In this document: one piece after another, positions 1 to 5,814 of the stretch | Layout of the letters: each line of letters begins with the position of its first letter | How positions within the stretch are numbered: the first letter of the stretch is position 1 | NCBI GenBank assembly: GCA_937896115.1 | Contig: CALBLB010000098.1 | Location: 1-5,814, forward strand | Origin: an uncultured Succinatimonas sp. | GTDB taxonomy: Bacteria > Pseudomonadota > Gammaproteobacteria > Enterobacterales > Succinivibrionaceae | DNA length: 5,814 nt | Direction of reading: 5' to 3' | Made by a program: the position numbers and the translations under genes | The notes under the pieces: model-generated | The model's input: only the letters and a program-made list of their open reading frames with translations | What the model was told of the DNA's origin: nothing | The model's database searches: none

Positions 1-195
1 TCCGTAACAGAAGCGCGCAAGCGATATTTACTTGAGGCTTATCTTTTTGACTTTACAGGTGATCTTTACGGTACTTTGGTAAAAATCACCTTTGTAAAAA
101 AGATCCGGGATGAACAGAAATTTCAAAATCTTGATGAACTCAAGTCAAGATTATTCATCGATAAACAAGCAGCACAACAAGCGTTGGATGTTTGA
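1..195 (+). CDS. ribF: RibF C-terminal fragment (riboflavin kinase/FAD synthetase), 5' truncated by window
   Basis: Frame 1 is open from the first base to a TGA at 193-195 and gives 64 residues. The segment LLEAYLFDFTGDLYG, followed by a KKIRDEQKF stretch and a helical Leu/Asp-rich tail, is the characteristic end of the riboflavin kinase domain of bifunctional RibF. The Glu of LEAYLFDF (codon 12) lines up with the catalytic base of that domain. RibF phosphorylates riboflavin to FMN and, in its missing N-terminal domain, adenylylates FMN to FAD in the cytoplasm. The position directly upstream of ileS is the standard gammaproteobacterial order and supports the call. The start and the whole FAD synthetase domain lie outside the window. 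The C-terminus looks intact. Confidence 0.93.
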   Translation, partial: SVTEARKRYLLEAYLFDFTGDLYGTLVKITFVKKIRDEQKFQNLDELKSRLFIDKQAAQQALDV

Positions 196-201
196 GAATT
201 C

Positions 202-224
202 GCGATTTTTATCGCAAGGTTTTT
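202..224 (+). promoter_or_regulatory. Weak hairpin plus T-tract in the ribF-ileS gap (possible attenuator)
   Basis: GCGAT (202-206) and ATCGC (211-215) pair around a TTTT loop, and a five-T run follows at 220-224. The stem is only 5 bp and four bases separate it from the T-run, so it is at best a weak or partial terminator between ribF and ileS. No function is demonstrated. Confidence 0.25.
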
Positions 225-227
225 ACG

Positions 228-233
228 TATAAA
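228..233 (+). promoter_or_regulatory. Possible -10 hexamer upstream of ileS
   Basis: TATAAA at 228-233 matches five of six positions of the sigma-70 -10 consensus and lies 27 bases before the ileS ATG. No good -35 sits 16-18 bases upstream; that stretch is a T-run inside the weak hairpin. ileS promoters internal to the ribF-ileS region are known in E. coli, but here the support is one hexamer only. Confidence 0.2.
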
Positions 234-260
234 CAAAGGTCATAAATTACAGGTCAGAAC

Positions 261-3086
261 ATGGCAGATTATAAACAGACTCTGAATCTTCCTAATACCA
301 CTTTCCCCATGCGCGGCAATTTGGCCAAGCGTGAGCCTCAGATGTTGGCAGATTGGGAAAAACGCGATCTCTACCAAAAGATCCGTACCGCCCGTGCAGG
401 TTGCAATACCTTTATCCTGCATGACGGTCCTCCCTATGCCAACGGCAACATCCATATCGGACATTCAATCAACAAGGTTTTAAAGGATATCATCATCAAA
501 TCCAAGACCTTGTCAGGTTTCGACTCTCCGTATATTCCCGGTTGGGATTGTCACGGTCTTCCCATCGAAGTAAAAGTTGAAAGCATGGTGGGCAAGCCCG
601 GTGTCAAGGTAAGCGCGGCCCAATTCCGTGAGGAGTGCCGTAAATATGCCTGGTCTCAGGTAAATACCCAGCGCGAAAGCTTCAAGCGCCTCGGCGTTTT
701 GGGGGATTGGGATCATCCTTACATCACCATGGATTACAAGACTGAAGCTGCCACCATACGCGAATTGGGATCGGTAATTGCCAACGGACATTTCGTGCGC
801 GGGCTAAAACCGGTATATTGGTGCATGGACTGTCAGTCGGCACTTGCCGAGGCGGAAGTAGAATACAAGGATGTCACTTCCGACTCAATTTACGTGCGTT
901 TTGCCGCCGTAGATGAGCAGAAGATTGCGGATATTTTCAATGCTCAGGGAAAAGGCCCGGTTTCCTGCCTTATATGGACCACCACTCCCTGGACCCTTCC
1001 TGCCAACCGCGCCATTTGCGTAAACGAAGCTCTGAAGTACTCTTTGGTTCAGGTAAAGAGTGAAAAAGGAGATGAGTGCCTGATCGTTGCCACCGAACTT
1101 GCCGAGCAGGTAATGAAGACTGCCGGCATCGAGCAGTGGAGTTTCATAGGACAGAGTGTTTCGGGCAAGGCCTTGGAACTGCAGCGCTTTAAGCATCCCT
1201 TCTTGGATTTTGACGTCCCGGTGATTTTGGGGGCTCACGTTACTTTGGAAGCCGGTACCGGATGCGTGCATACTGCAGGCGGTCACGGTCTTGACGATTA
1301 TAACGTTTCCGTAAAATACGGCCTTGAGATCTACAACCCGGTCAAACCTGACGGGTGCTTTAAGGATGACGTTAAATTCTTTGCCGGCATGAACGTGCTT
1401 AAAGCTAATCCTGAAGTTATTAAAGTTTTGATCGACAAAGGTGCTTTGTTAAAGGCGGTGAAAATCACCCACAGTTATCCTCATTGCTGGCGTCATAAGA
1501 CCCCGGTGATCTTCAGAGCGACCGAGCAGTGGTTTATTTCCATGGATGGCAACGGTCTTAGACAGAATGCTCTTGATGAGATCAAAAAAGTGCGTTGGAT
1601 CCCATCCTGGGGACAAAACCGCATTGAAGCCATGGTTAAACAACGTACTGACTGGTGTATTTCCCGTCAGCGTACTTGGGGTATGCCTTGCGCCGTACTT
1701 ATCAACAATGAAACCGGCGAGATCCATCCGCGTACCCCCGAGATCATCGAAAAAGTTGCCAAGGCCGTTGAGGCAAAAGGTATTCAGGCTTGGTGGGATT
1801 TGAGTGTTGAAGAACTGATAGGACCTGAAGAAGCTCCTCTTTATCATAAAGATCCCAATACTTTGGACGTATGGTTCGATTCTGGCTCTACCTGGTTTAC
1901 AGTGGTAGGTCAGCGTCCTGAGTTCAAGGGGCACGATATCGACATGTATCTTGAAGGATCTGATCAGCATCGCGGTTGGTTTATGTCTTCGTTGATGCTT
2001 TCTTGTGCATCAAACGGCAAAGCTCCTTATAAACAGGTACTAACCCACGGTTTTACCGTTGACGGTCAGGGACGCAAGATGTCCAAGTCTCTTGGCAATG
2101 TGATTGCTCCTTCCGAGGTTATCGATCAGTTGGGGGCCGATGTCTTGAGACTGTGGATTGCCGGAAATGATTACACCGGTGATATGGCCGTTTCCAAGGA
2201 AATTTTCAAGCATACCTCCGATGCTTATAGACGCGTGCGTAATACCGTGCGCTTCCTGCTTGCCAATTTGAACGGCTTTGATCCCAAAAAAGATGCCGTG
2301 GCTTTTGAGGATATGCTGGAGCTTGATAAATGGGCAGTGTCCTGCGCAGCCAAGACCCAAAAGAGCATTCTTAAAGCTTATGAGGATTACGACTTCCATC
2401 AGGTAGTACAGACTTTGATGCTCTTTTGCTCGATTCAGATGGGCTCGTTCTATCTTGATATCATCAAAGATCGTCAGTACACGGCAAAAGCTGACGGCTT
2501 GGCACGCCGCTCCTGTCAGAGTGCTCTTTATCTTATTGCCGAAGCTCTGGTCCGTTGGATGGCTCCTATTTTGTCATTTACCGCTCAGGAAGCTTGGGAG
2601 GCAATGCCGGGGGATCGTGATGAATTCGTATTCACTTCCTACTGGTTTGACGGTTTAAGCGAGCTTGATGAAAATTCCAAGTTCAACAGTGCTTATTGGG
2701 ATCGCATTTTAGCCTTCCGCAGCGAAGCTAACAGAGCATTGGAAAATGCCCGTAATGCTGGTGTGGTAGGCGGATCTTTGGAAGCTGAACTTACTGTTTA
2801 CGCCAAGGATGCTTTGAAAGAAGATCTTAAACAGTTAGGAGATGAACTTAAGTTCCTTTTGATCACCTCAAAAGCAGAGCTCTCTGATGAAGAAGCTCCT
2901 GCCGACGCATTCGTCTCGGAAAGTCTCAAGTGTGCTTTCCGCGTTGTAAAGTCCAAGGCTCACAAGTGTGAACGCTGCTGGCACTATGAAGAAGATGTAG
3001 ATACCGATCCTGCACATCCGGGGCTTTGCCACCGTTGTGTGGAAAATATCGAAACCAAGCAGGGTGAAGAGAGGCATTTTGCCTGA
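261..3086 (+). CDS. ileS: Isoleucyl-tRNA synthetase
   Basis: A class I aminoacyl-tRNA synthetase of 941 residues, close to the 938 of E. coli, which charges tRNA-Ile in the cytoplasm. Visible motifs are HIGH at 65-68 in PPYANGNIHIGH; the Thr-rich editing (CP1) signature WTTTPW at 239-244; the editing pocket HTAGGHGLDDY at 337-347, whose D346 aligns with the editing Asp (D342 in E. coli); EGSDQHRGW at 565-573; and KMSKS at 606-610. A C-terminal zinc ribbon uses C903, C906, C923 and C926. This architecture is the ordinary bacterial form with a zinc ribbon. The ATG at 261 gives the usual MADYKQTLNLP N-terminus and has a weak AGG at 251-253 as ribosome site. No T-box leader is seen. The stop is one base before the lspA ATG. 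One oddity is Gly340 where most homologues have Pro (HTAPGHG). Confidence 0.98.
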   Translation: MADYKQTLNLPNTTFPMRGNLAKREPQMLADWEKRDLYQKIRTARAGCNTFILHDGPPYANGNIHIGHSINKVLKDIIIKSKTLSGFDSPYIPGWDCHGLPIEVKVESMVGKPGVKVSAAQFREECRKYAWSQVNTQRESFKRLGVLGDWDHPYITMDYKTEAATIRELGSVIANGHFVRGLKPVYWCMDCQSALAEAEVEYKDVTSDSIYVRFAAVDEQKIADIFNAQGKGPVSCLIWTTTPWTLPANRAICVNEALKYSLVQVKSEKGDECLIVATELAEQVMKTAGIEQWSFIGQSVSGKALELQRFKHPFLDFDVPVILGAHVTLEAGTGCVHTAGGHGLDDYNVSVKYGLEIYNPVKPDGCFKDDVKFFAGMNVLKANPEVIKVLIDKGALLKAVKITHSYPHCWRHKTPVIFRATEQWFISMDGNGLRQNALDEIKKVRWIPSWGQNRIEAMVKQRTDWCISRQRTWGMPCAVLINNETGEIHPRTPEIIEKVAKAVEAKGIQAWWDLSVEELIGPEEAPLYHKDPNTLDVWFDSGSTWFTVVGQRPEFKGHDIDMYLEGSDQHRGWFMSSLMLSCASNGKAPYKQVLTHGFTVDGQGRKMSKSLGNVIAPSEVIDQLGADVLRLWIAGNDYTGDMAVSKEIFKHTSDAYRRVRNTVRFLLANLNGFDPKKDAVAFEDMLELDKWAVSCAAKTQKSILKAYEDYDFHQVVQTLMLFCSIQMGSFYLDIIKDRQYTAKADGLARRSCQSALYLIAEALVRWMAPILSFTAQEAWEAMPGDRDEFVFTSYWFDGLSELDENSKFNSAYWDRILAFRSEANRALENARNAGVVGGSLEAELTVYAKDALKEDLKQLGDELKFLLITSKAELSDEEAPADAFVSESLKCAFRVVKSKAHKCERCWHYEEDVDTDPAHPGLCHRCVENIETKQGEERHFA

Positions 3087-3087
3087 T

Positions 3088-3612
3088 ATGACTTTAGTCA
3101 GAAAAGACTGCGGGATCGCGTTTTTACTCTTAAGCTTCTTGATTGTGGCTTTGGATCAGTACACGAAATATCTGGTAGTCGAGCATATTCCCGCGTATAC
3201 CGCGGGAATTGCGGTAACGCCTTTTTTCAGCCTGGTGCATGTATACAATGAAGGAGCTGCATTCAGCTTTTTAGCCGGGATGGGAGGATGGCAGCGATGG
3301 CTCTTTATTGCCATAGCAGTCATCATCTCTTTGGCTTTGATAGCAGCACTGTTGCGAACTTCCAAAAAACGTCCTTTTACTTGTTTGGGGATCGCTTTGG
3401 TATTAGGCGGTGCAGTGGGAAATCTGCTTGACCGTATTTTTTTAGGACACGTAGTGGATTTTCTTTTGTTCTACCTAAAAGGCGACGGCTGGTTTTGGTC
3501 TTATCCTTCATTTAATGTAGCTGATATAGCCGTATGTACGGGGGCATTTTTATTGGTGATCACCGCTTGCTTTGGCAAGAATGACCAAAAAAGCAAGGAG
3601 CGTTCCAAGTGA
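3088..3612 (+). CDS. lspA: Lipoprotein signal peptidase (signal peptidase II)
   Basis: A 174-residue inner-membrane aspartyl protease that removes signal peptides from diacylglyceryl-modified prolipoproteins. Four hydrophobic segments are visible at about residues 9-29, 71-90, 97-114 and 144-161. Family signatures are DQYTK at 23-27, NEGAAFSF at 54-61, GNLLDR at 111-116 with VVDF at 122-125, and FNVAD at 142-146. The two catalytic aspartates should be D124 and D146. The length is normal for the family. I chose the ATG at 3088, one base after the ileS stop. GAGAGG at 3069-3074 lies 13 bases upstream, which is long. An in-frame TTG at 3079 is only 4 bases from it and would add three residues. 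The frame is also open back to an ATG at 3037 inside ileS, but that would add a non-family, basic N-terminus. The end overlaps the ispH start, so the genes are probably translationally coupled. Confidence 0.96.
   Translation: MTLVRKDCGIAFLLLSFLIVALDQYTKYLVVEHIPAYTAGIAVTPFFSLVHVYNEGAAFSFLAGMGGWQRWLFIAIAVIISLALIAALLRTSKKRPFTCLGIALVLGGAVGNLLDRIFLGHVVDFLLFYLKGDGWFWSYPSFNVADIAVCTGAFLLVITACFGKNDQKSKERSK
3187..3209 (+). repeat. Perfect 9-bp inverted repeat (hairpin) inside lspA
   Basis: ATTCCCGCG at 3187-3195 and CGCGGGAAT at 3201-3209 are exact reverse complements around a 5-base loop, TATAC. The stem contains six G:C pairs and lies about 100 bases into lspA, coding for the loop IPAYTAG between the first membrane segment and the NEGAAFS motif. 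A six-T run follows at 3222-3227, twelve bases after the stem, too distant for a classical terminator. The structure is seen directly; any role is unknown. Confidence 0.6.
3595..3600 (+). promoter_or_regulatory. Ribosome binding site that fixes the ispH GTG start
   Basis: AAGGAG at 3595-3600 is a strong Shine-Dalgarno sequence, 8 bases before the GTG at 3609. It lies inside the last codons of lspA and supports GTG as the true ispH start. Confidence 0.8.
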
Positions 3613-4547
3613 GCTTCAGACTGCTGCTTGCGCGTGAGCGCGGAATGTGTGCCGGGGTAGAACGTGCCATTTTGGTGGTGGAAAAAGCTTTGGAGCGCTA
3701 CGGCGCAGGCAAAGTCTTCGTGTTGCATGAAGTGGTTCATAATCGCCATGTGGTCGAAGATCTTAAAACGGCCGGAGCTACCTTCGTCGATACTTTGGAT
3801 GAAGTCCCTGATCAGGCCGTACTGATTTTTTCAGCTCACGGCGTCAGTATTGCCATAGAGCAGGAAGCCAAGGCCCGCGGGTTTGTCGTGATCGATGCCA
3901 CCTGTCCTGTAGTTTCCGGAATTCATCGCAAGATGAATCGTGCCGGTACTTTCGGACAGGATGCAGTGGTTATCGGGCATGAAGGTCATCAGGAAGTCAT
4001 AGGTACCATAGGCCAGTATAACGGACCTTCTACCAAGGTACATGTGATTTTGACTCCTGAGGATGTAGATAAATTGCACATAGACGGCCAAAACGCTGTG
4101 TTTGCCACTCAGACTACCTTGTCGGTGGATGAAACGGCAAAAACAGTAGCGGCATTAAGACGTAAATATCCTGAAATTCAGGGGCCTCGTCAGGATGATA
4201 CCTGCAATGCCACCCAATTACGCCAAAATGCAGTTCGCGAGTTGGCCAAACTGGCTTCGGTGGTGATCATTGCCGGTTCACAAAATTCTTCAAATTCAAA
4301 CCGTTTGCGAGAGGAAGCAGAGCGAGAAGGAGCCAAAGCTTATCTCGTGGATGATGCTTCTCATATAGATAATGCCTGGCTTGACGGAGTAAAAGCCGTA
4401 GGGGTAAGTGCCGGAGCTTCAGCTCCTGACTATGTGGTAAAAGGCATAGTAGATCACCTGCTTTCCATGGGAGCCAGTGCTCCTGAGGAAGTAGGAGAGT
4501 GCGGCGTTACCAGACATTTTCCTTTGCCCAGAACCTTGCAAAGTTGA
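3609..4547 (+). CDS. ispH: 4-hydroxy-3-methylbut-2-enyl diphosphate reductase (IspH/LytB)
   Basis: The last enzyme of the MEP isoprenoid pathway: a cytoplasmic iron-sulfur reductase that converts HMBPP to IPP and DMAPP. It has 312 residues, near the E. coli length of 316. The three cluster cysteines are C14 (RGMCAGV), C99 (DATCPVV) and C199 (DDTCNAT). Substrate-site residues are recognisable: H44 in EVVHNRHVV, H77 in SAHGVS, H127 and E129 in GHEGHQEV, T170 in TQTTLS, the SSNSNRL block near 227-233, and the Ser of GASAPD near the C-terminus. The GTG start at 3609 is chosen because it gives the family N-terminus, has AAGGAG 8 bases upstream and overlaps the lspA TGA as GTGA. It is the last gene before a terminator. 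fkpB, found between lspA and ispH in E. coli, is missing. The identification is secure. Confidence 0.97.
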   Translation: MSFRLLLARERGMCAGVERAILVVEKALERYGAGKVFVLHEVVHNRHVVEDLKTAGATFVDTLDEVPDQAVLIFSAHGVSIAIEQEAKARGFVVIDATCPVVSGIHRKMNRAGTFGQDAVVIGHEGHQEVIGTIGQYNGPSTKVHVILTPEDVDKLHIDGQNAVFATQTTLSVDETAKTVAALRRKYPEIQGPRQDDTCNATQLRQNAVRELAKLASVVIIAGSQNSSNSNRLREEAEREGAKAYLVDDASHIDNAWLDGVKAVGVSAGASAPDYVVKGIVDHLLSMGASAPEEVGECGVTRHFPLPRTLQS

Positions 4548-4563
4548 TTTTGAATATTTTTGA

Positions 4564-4593
4564 CAGAGGGCGTCTTGGGACGTCCTTTTTTTT
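4564..4593 (+). terminator. Rho-independent terminator after ispH
   Basis: AGGGCGTC (4567-4574) pairs with GACGTCCT (4579-4586), an 8-bp GC-rich stem with one G-T wobble and a TTGG loop. It runs straight into an eight-T tract at 4586-4593. It starts about 20 bases after the ispH stop and should end the ribF-ileS-lspA-ispH transcript. The upstream flank lacks a matching A-tract, so it appears to work on the + strand only. Confidence 0.88.
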
Positions 4594-4601
4594 GCTATGT
4601 T
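4593..4601 (+). promoter_or_regulatory. Possible extended -10 promoter for the GNAT gene
   Basis: TGCTATGTT at 4593-4601 resembles an extended -10 element (TGn followed by TATGTT, 4 of 6 matches to TATAAT). It lies 24 bases before the GNAT ATG and just after the terminator, where a new promoter would be expected. No -35 is at the right distance; the TTGACA at 4560-4565 is too far upstream. Weak support. Confidence 0.28.
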
Positions 4602-4625
4602 TAGCTTTACTCAGGGGAAACTATT

Positions 4626-5120
4626 ATGACTGAAGTACATTTTCGCAAAGCATGTAAGAACGATTGCCTCGCACTTAGCAAATTGGAAGCAAGTTGTTTT
4701 CCTGCAAATGAAGCTGCGTCTTTAAAAGCTTTGATGCAGCGTCTTGAAAGTTATCCTGAGCATTTTTTGCTTATGGCAGACGGAGACAGAATAATCGGAA
4801 TGATCAACGGTATGTGCAGCAATGAAAGAGATCTTCTGGATGAAATGTACGCCGATGCTTTGTTACATGATGAACAAGGCAGTTGGCAGATGATTTTCAG
4901 TGTATGCGTAGATCCTGCCTATCGTAAACGCGATTTGGGACAACTTTTGATCAAAGAATTCATAAAACAGGTAAAAGCAGATGAACAACGAAAAGGTTTG
5001 GTACTTACCTGTCATGAGCATCTTGTGCATTGGTATGCTGAATGCGGCTTTAAAGATGAGGGTATTTGTGCCTCGGAGCACGGCGGCAGTGTCTGGCATC
5101 AAATGAGGCTTACGTTTTAA
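4626..5120 (+). CDS. GNAT-family N-acetyltransferase (arylalkylamine-NAT-like)
   Basis: A 164-residue single-domain protein of the GNAT fold, which transfers acetyl from acetyl-CoA to an amine; the substrate cannot be told. The N-terminal LEASCFPANEAAS (20-32) and the block VLTCHEHLVHWYAECGF (126-142) with a terminal HGGSVWHQMRL (152-162) mark the bacterial subgroup related to arylalkylamine N-acetyltransferases. FSVCVDPAYR at 91-100 is the beta-4 strand leading into the CoA pyrophosphate loop, and Y137 is at the usual general-acid position. The loop reads RKRDLGQLL: D103 stands where the RxxGxG/A signature has its first Gly, a one-base difference (GAT for GGT). Whether this harms CoA binding is open. 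The ATG is supported by AGGGG at 4613-4617, 8 bases upstream. The gene follows the operon terminator and lies 45 bases before the ATPase-like gene in the same direction, with no terminator seen between them. Confidence 0.87.
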   Translation: MTEVHFRKACKNDCLALSKLEASCFPANEAASLKALMQRLESYPEHFLLMADGDRIIGMINGMCSNERDLLDEMYADALLHDEQGSWQMIFSVCVDPAYRKRDLGQLLIKEFIKQVKADEQRKGLVLTCHEHLVHWYAECGFKDEGICASEHGGSVWHQMRLTF

Positions 5121-5153
5121 ACGACGTAAAGCATGTTCATGATCTAAAAGGGC

Positions 5154-5159
5154 AGAGGA
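5154..5159 (+). promoter_or_regulatory. Ribosome binding site for the AAA-ATPase-like gene
   Basis: AGAGGA at 5154-5159 is 6 bases before the ATG at 5166 and supports that start. The 45-base gap after the GNAT stop shows no terminator and no clear promoter, so the two genes may share a transcript. Confidence 0.65.
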
Positions 5160-5165
5160 TCGGCA

Positions 5166-5814
5166 ATGAGCCATGTATTAAAACAGCTTCCGAGAGGCTT
5201 TGAGGATTATAAAGAGCTGTGTGAAAGAAATCGTTATTACGTGGATAAAACGGCTTTTATAAAAAAAGTTTTCGCAGAAGACGACAGTAAGGTTCTGCTC
5301 ATTACGAGACCAAGACGCTTTGGCAAGACTTTGACCATGAGCATGTTTAAGTATTTTTTAGAGCTTAATCATGAAAACCTAGGTGACGTGAGTTTGCAAC
5401 AAAGCCTGTTTAAAGATAAAGAGATCATGCAGGATGAAAAATTCTGTGCCGAGTTTATGGGGCAATATCCGGTGATTTCCCTTTCTTTAAAGGATATAGC
5501 AGGCAGAAATTATGAGGTGGCACTTAGCATTCTTGCGGATTTGATCGGACGTCTTGCACAACAGTTTTATGAGCTAAAAGAAAGTGAGCTTTTGCTTCCT
5601 GAGCAAAGAAAACGTTTTTTACTGTTGCTTAACGACACGGAATTGGAAAAAGATGAAGCAGGATTAGGAACATCGCTTTCGGATTTACTGATGATGGTAC
5701 GTCGTTATTTTGGCAAAGAAGTGATCCTGCTGATAGACGAATACGACGTACCCTTGGCTAAAGCAGAGGAATACGGATATTACGACGATATGGTAAAACT
5801 CATGAGAGTATTTT
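5166..5814 (+). CDS. AAA-ATPase-like protein (PD-(D/E)XK-associated family), 3' truncated by window
   Basis: An open frame from the ATG at 5166 to the window edge gives 216 complete residues with no stop. The N-terminus LPRGFEDYKELCERNRYYVDKTAFIKK, the P-loop RPRRFGKT (48-55, K54 and T55) and the Walker B-like VILLIDEYDVPL (186-197, D191 and E192) are the hallmarks of the AAA-ATPase-like family (Pfam AAA-ATPase_like). Its members usually continue into a C-terminal PD-(D/E)XK nuclease-like domain, which would lie beyond this window. Arg48 replaces the first Gly of a classical Walker A, which is normal for this family. The biological role of the family is not established; mobile-element or defence links have been suggested only by analogy. 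Members often occur in many copies in gut and rumen anaerobes. My hand count of 5221-5400 gives about 38% GC, lower than ileS. The start is supported by AGAGGA 6 bases upstream. Confidence 0.85.
   Translation, partial: MSHVLKQLPRGFEDYKELCERNRYYVDKTAFIKKVFAEDDSKVLLITRPRRFGKTLTMSMFKYFLELNHENLGDVSLQQSLFKDKEIMQDEKFCAEFMGQYPVISLSLKDIAGRNYEVALSILADLIGRLAQQFYELKESELLLPEQRKRFLLLLNDTELEKDEAGLGTSLSDLLMMVRRYFGKEVILLIDEYDVPLAKAEEYGYYDDMVKLMRVF

Noticed and set aside
1449..1970. Long antisense open frame of 173 codons opposite ileS
   Set aside because: It lies wholly within ileS, shows no recognisable protein family and no ribosome site, and is explained by the codon bias of the coding strand. The shorter antisense frames within ileS, lspA, ispH and the GNAT gene were dropped for the same reason.
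3037..3087. Upstream in-frame extension of lspA to an ATG at 3037
   Set aside because: The extra 17 residues are basic and encoded inside the conserved ileS zinc-ribbon end. LspA homologues start just before the first membrane segment.
4413..4426. Small inverted repeat GGAGC-TTCA-GCTCC in ispH
   Set aside because: Only 5 bp, within codons for the conserved GASAP motif, with no T-tract. Likely a by-product of the coding sequence.
4560..4565. Perfect -35 consensus TTGACA after ispH
   Set aside because: No -10 hexamer lies 16-18 bases downstream; that region is the terminator stem and T-tract. The only -10-like element is about 30 bases away.
5111..5126. Palindrome-like bases around the GNAT stop codon (CGTTTTAAACG)
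   Set aside because: A 5-bp AT-rich pairing with almost no loop and no T-run; it cannot act as a terminator and is too short to argue for an operator.
5261..5267. A7 run in the ATPase-like gene, in a slippery A-AAA-AAA arrangement
   Set aside because: The zero frame continues in a family-consistent way, and seven-A runs are common in AT-rich genes. No stimulatory structure or alternative product is evident.

Overview
The window is bacterial chromosome carrying a conserved housekeeping operon followed, after a clear terminator, by two accessory genes. The order ribF (3' end) - ileS - lspA - ispH on the + strand is the arrangement typical of Gammaproteobacteria. IleS of E. coli-like length with a C-terminal CxxC/CxxC zinc ribbon, LspA and IspH all read as proteobacterial proteins. 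The moderate GC content and the downstream 'AAA-ATPase-like' gene, a family often amplified in gut and rumen anaerobes, would fit a host-associated gammaproteobacterium such as a Succinivibrionaceae member. That last step is inference and cannot be settled from this sequence.

Layout: 1-195 is the C-terminus of the bifunctional riboflavin kinase/FAD synthetase RibF, cut by the window edge. 196-260 is a short leader with a small hairpin, a TATAAA hexamer and a duplicated AGGTCA in front of ileS. 261-3086 is ileS, 3088-3612 is lspA and 3609-4547 is ispH. These three are packed with a 1-nt gap and a 4-nt overlap, so translational coupling is likely. fkpB, which sits between lspA and ispH in E. 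coli, is absent. A rho-independent terminator at about 4564-4593 closes the operon. 4626-5120 encodes a GNAT acetyltransferase of the arylalkylamine-NAT-like type with an unusual Asp in its CoA-binding loop. 5166-5814 is the start of an AAA-ATPase-like protein (RPRRFGKT P-loop, LLIDEYD Walker B) that runs off the right edge.

The operon genes share no single pathway, but all serve basic growth: flavin cofactors, isoleucyl-tRNA, lipoprotein signal-peptide removal and isoprenoid precursors. The two genes after the terminator are visibly more AT-rich. They look like an accessory segment next to a core operon. I see no CRISPR array, tRNA, insertion sequence or phage module, and no convincing novel system. 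The points most worth a second look are the accessory ATPase, the altered GNAT motif and a perfect 9-bp hairpin inside lspA.
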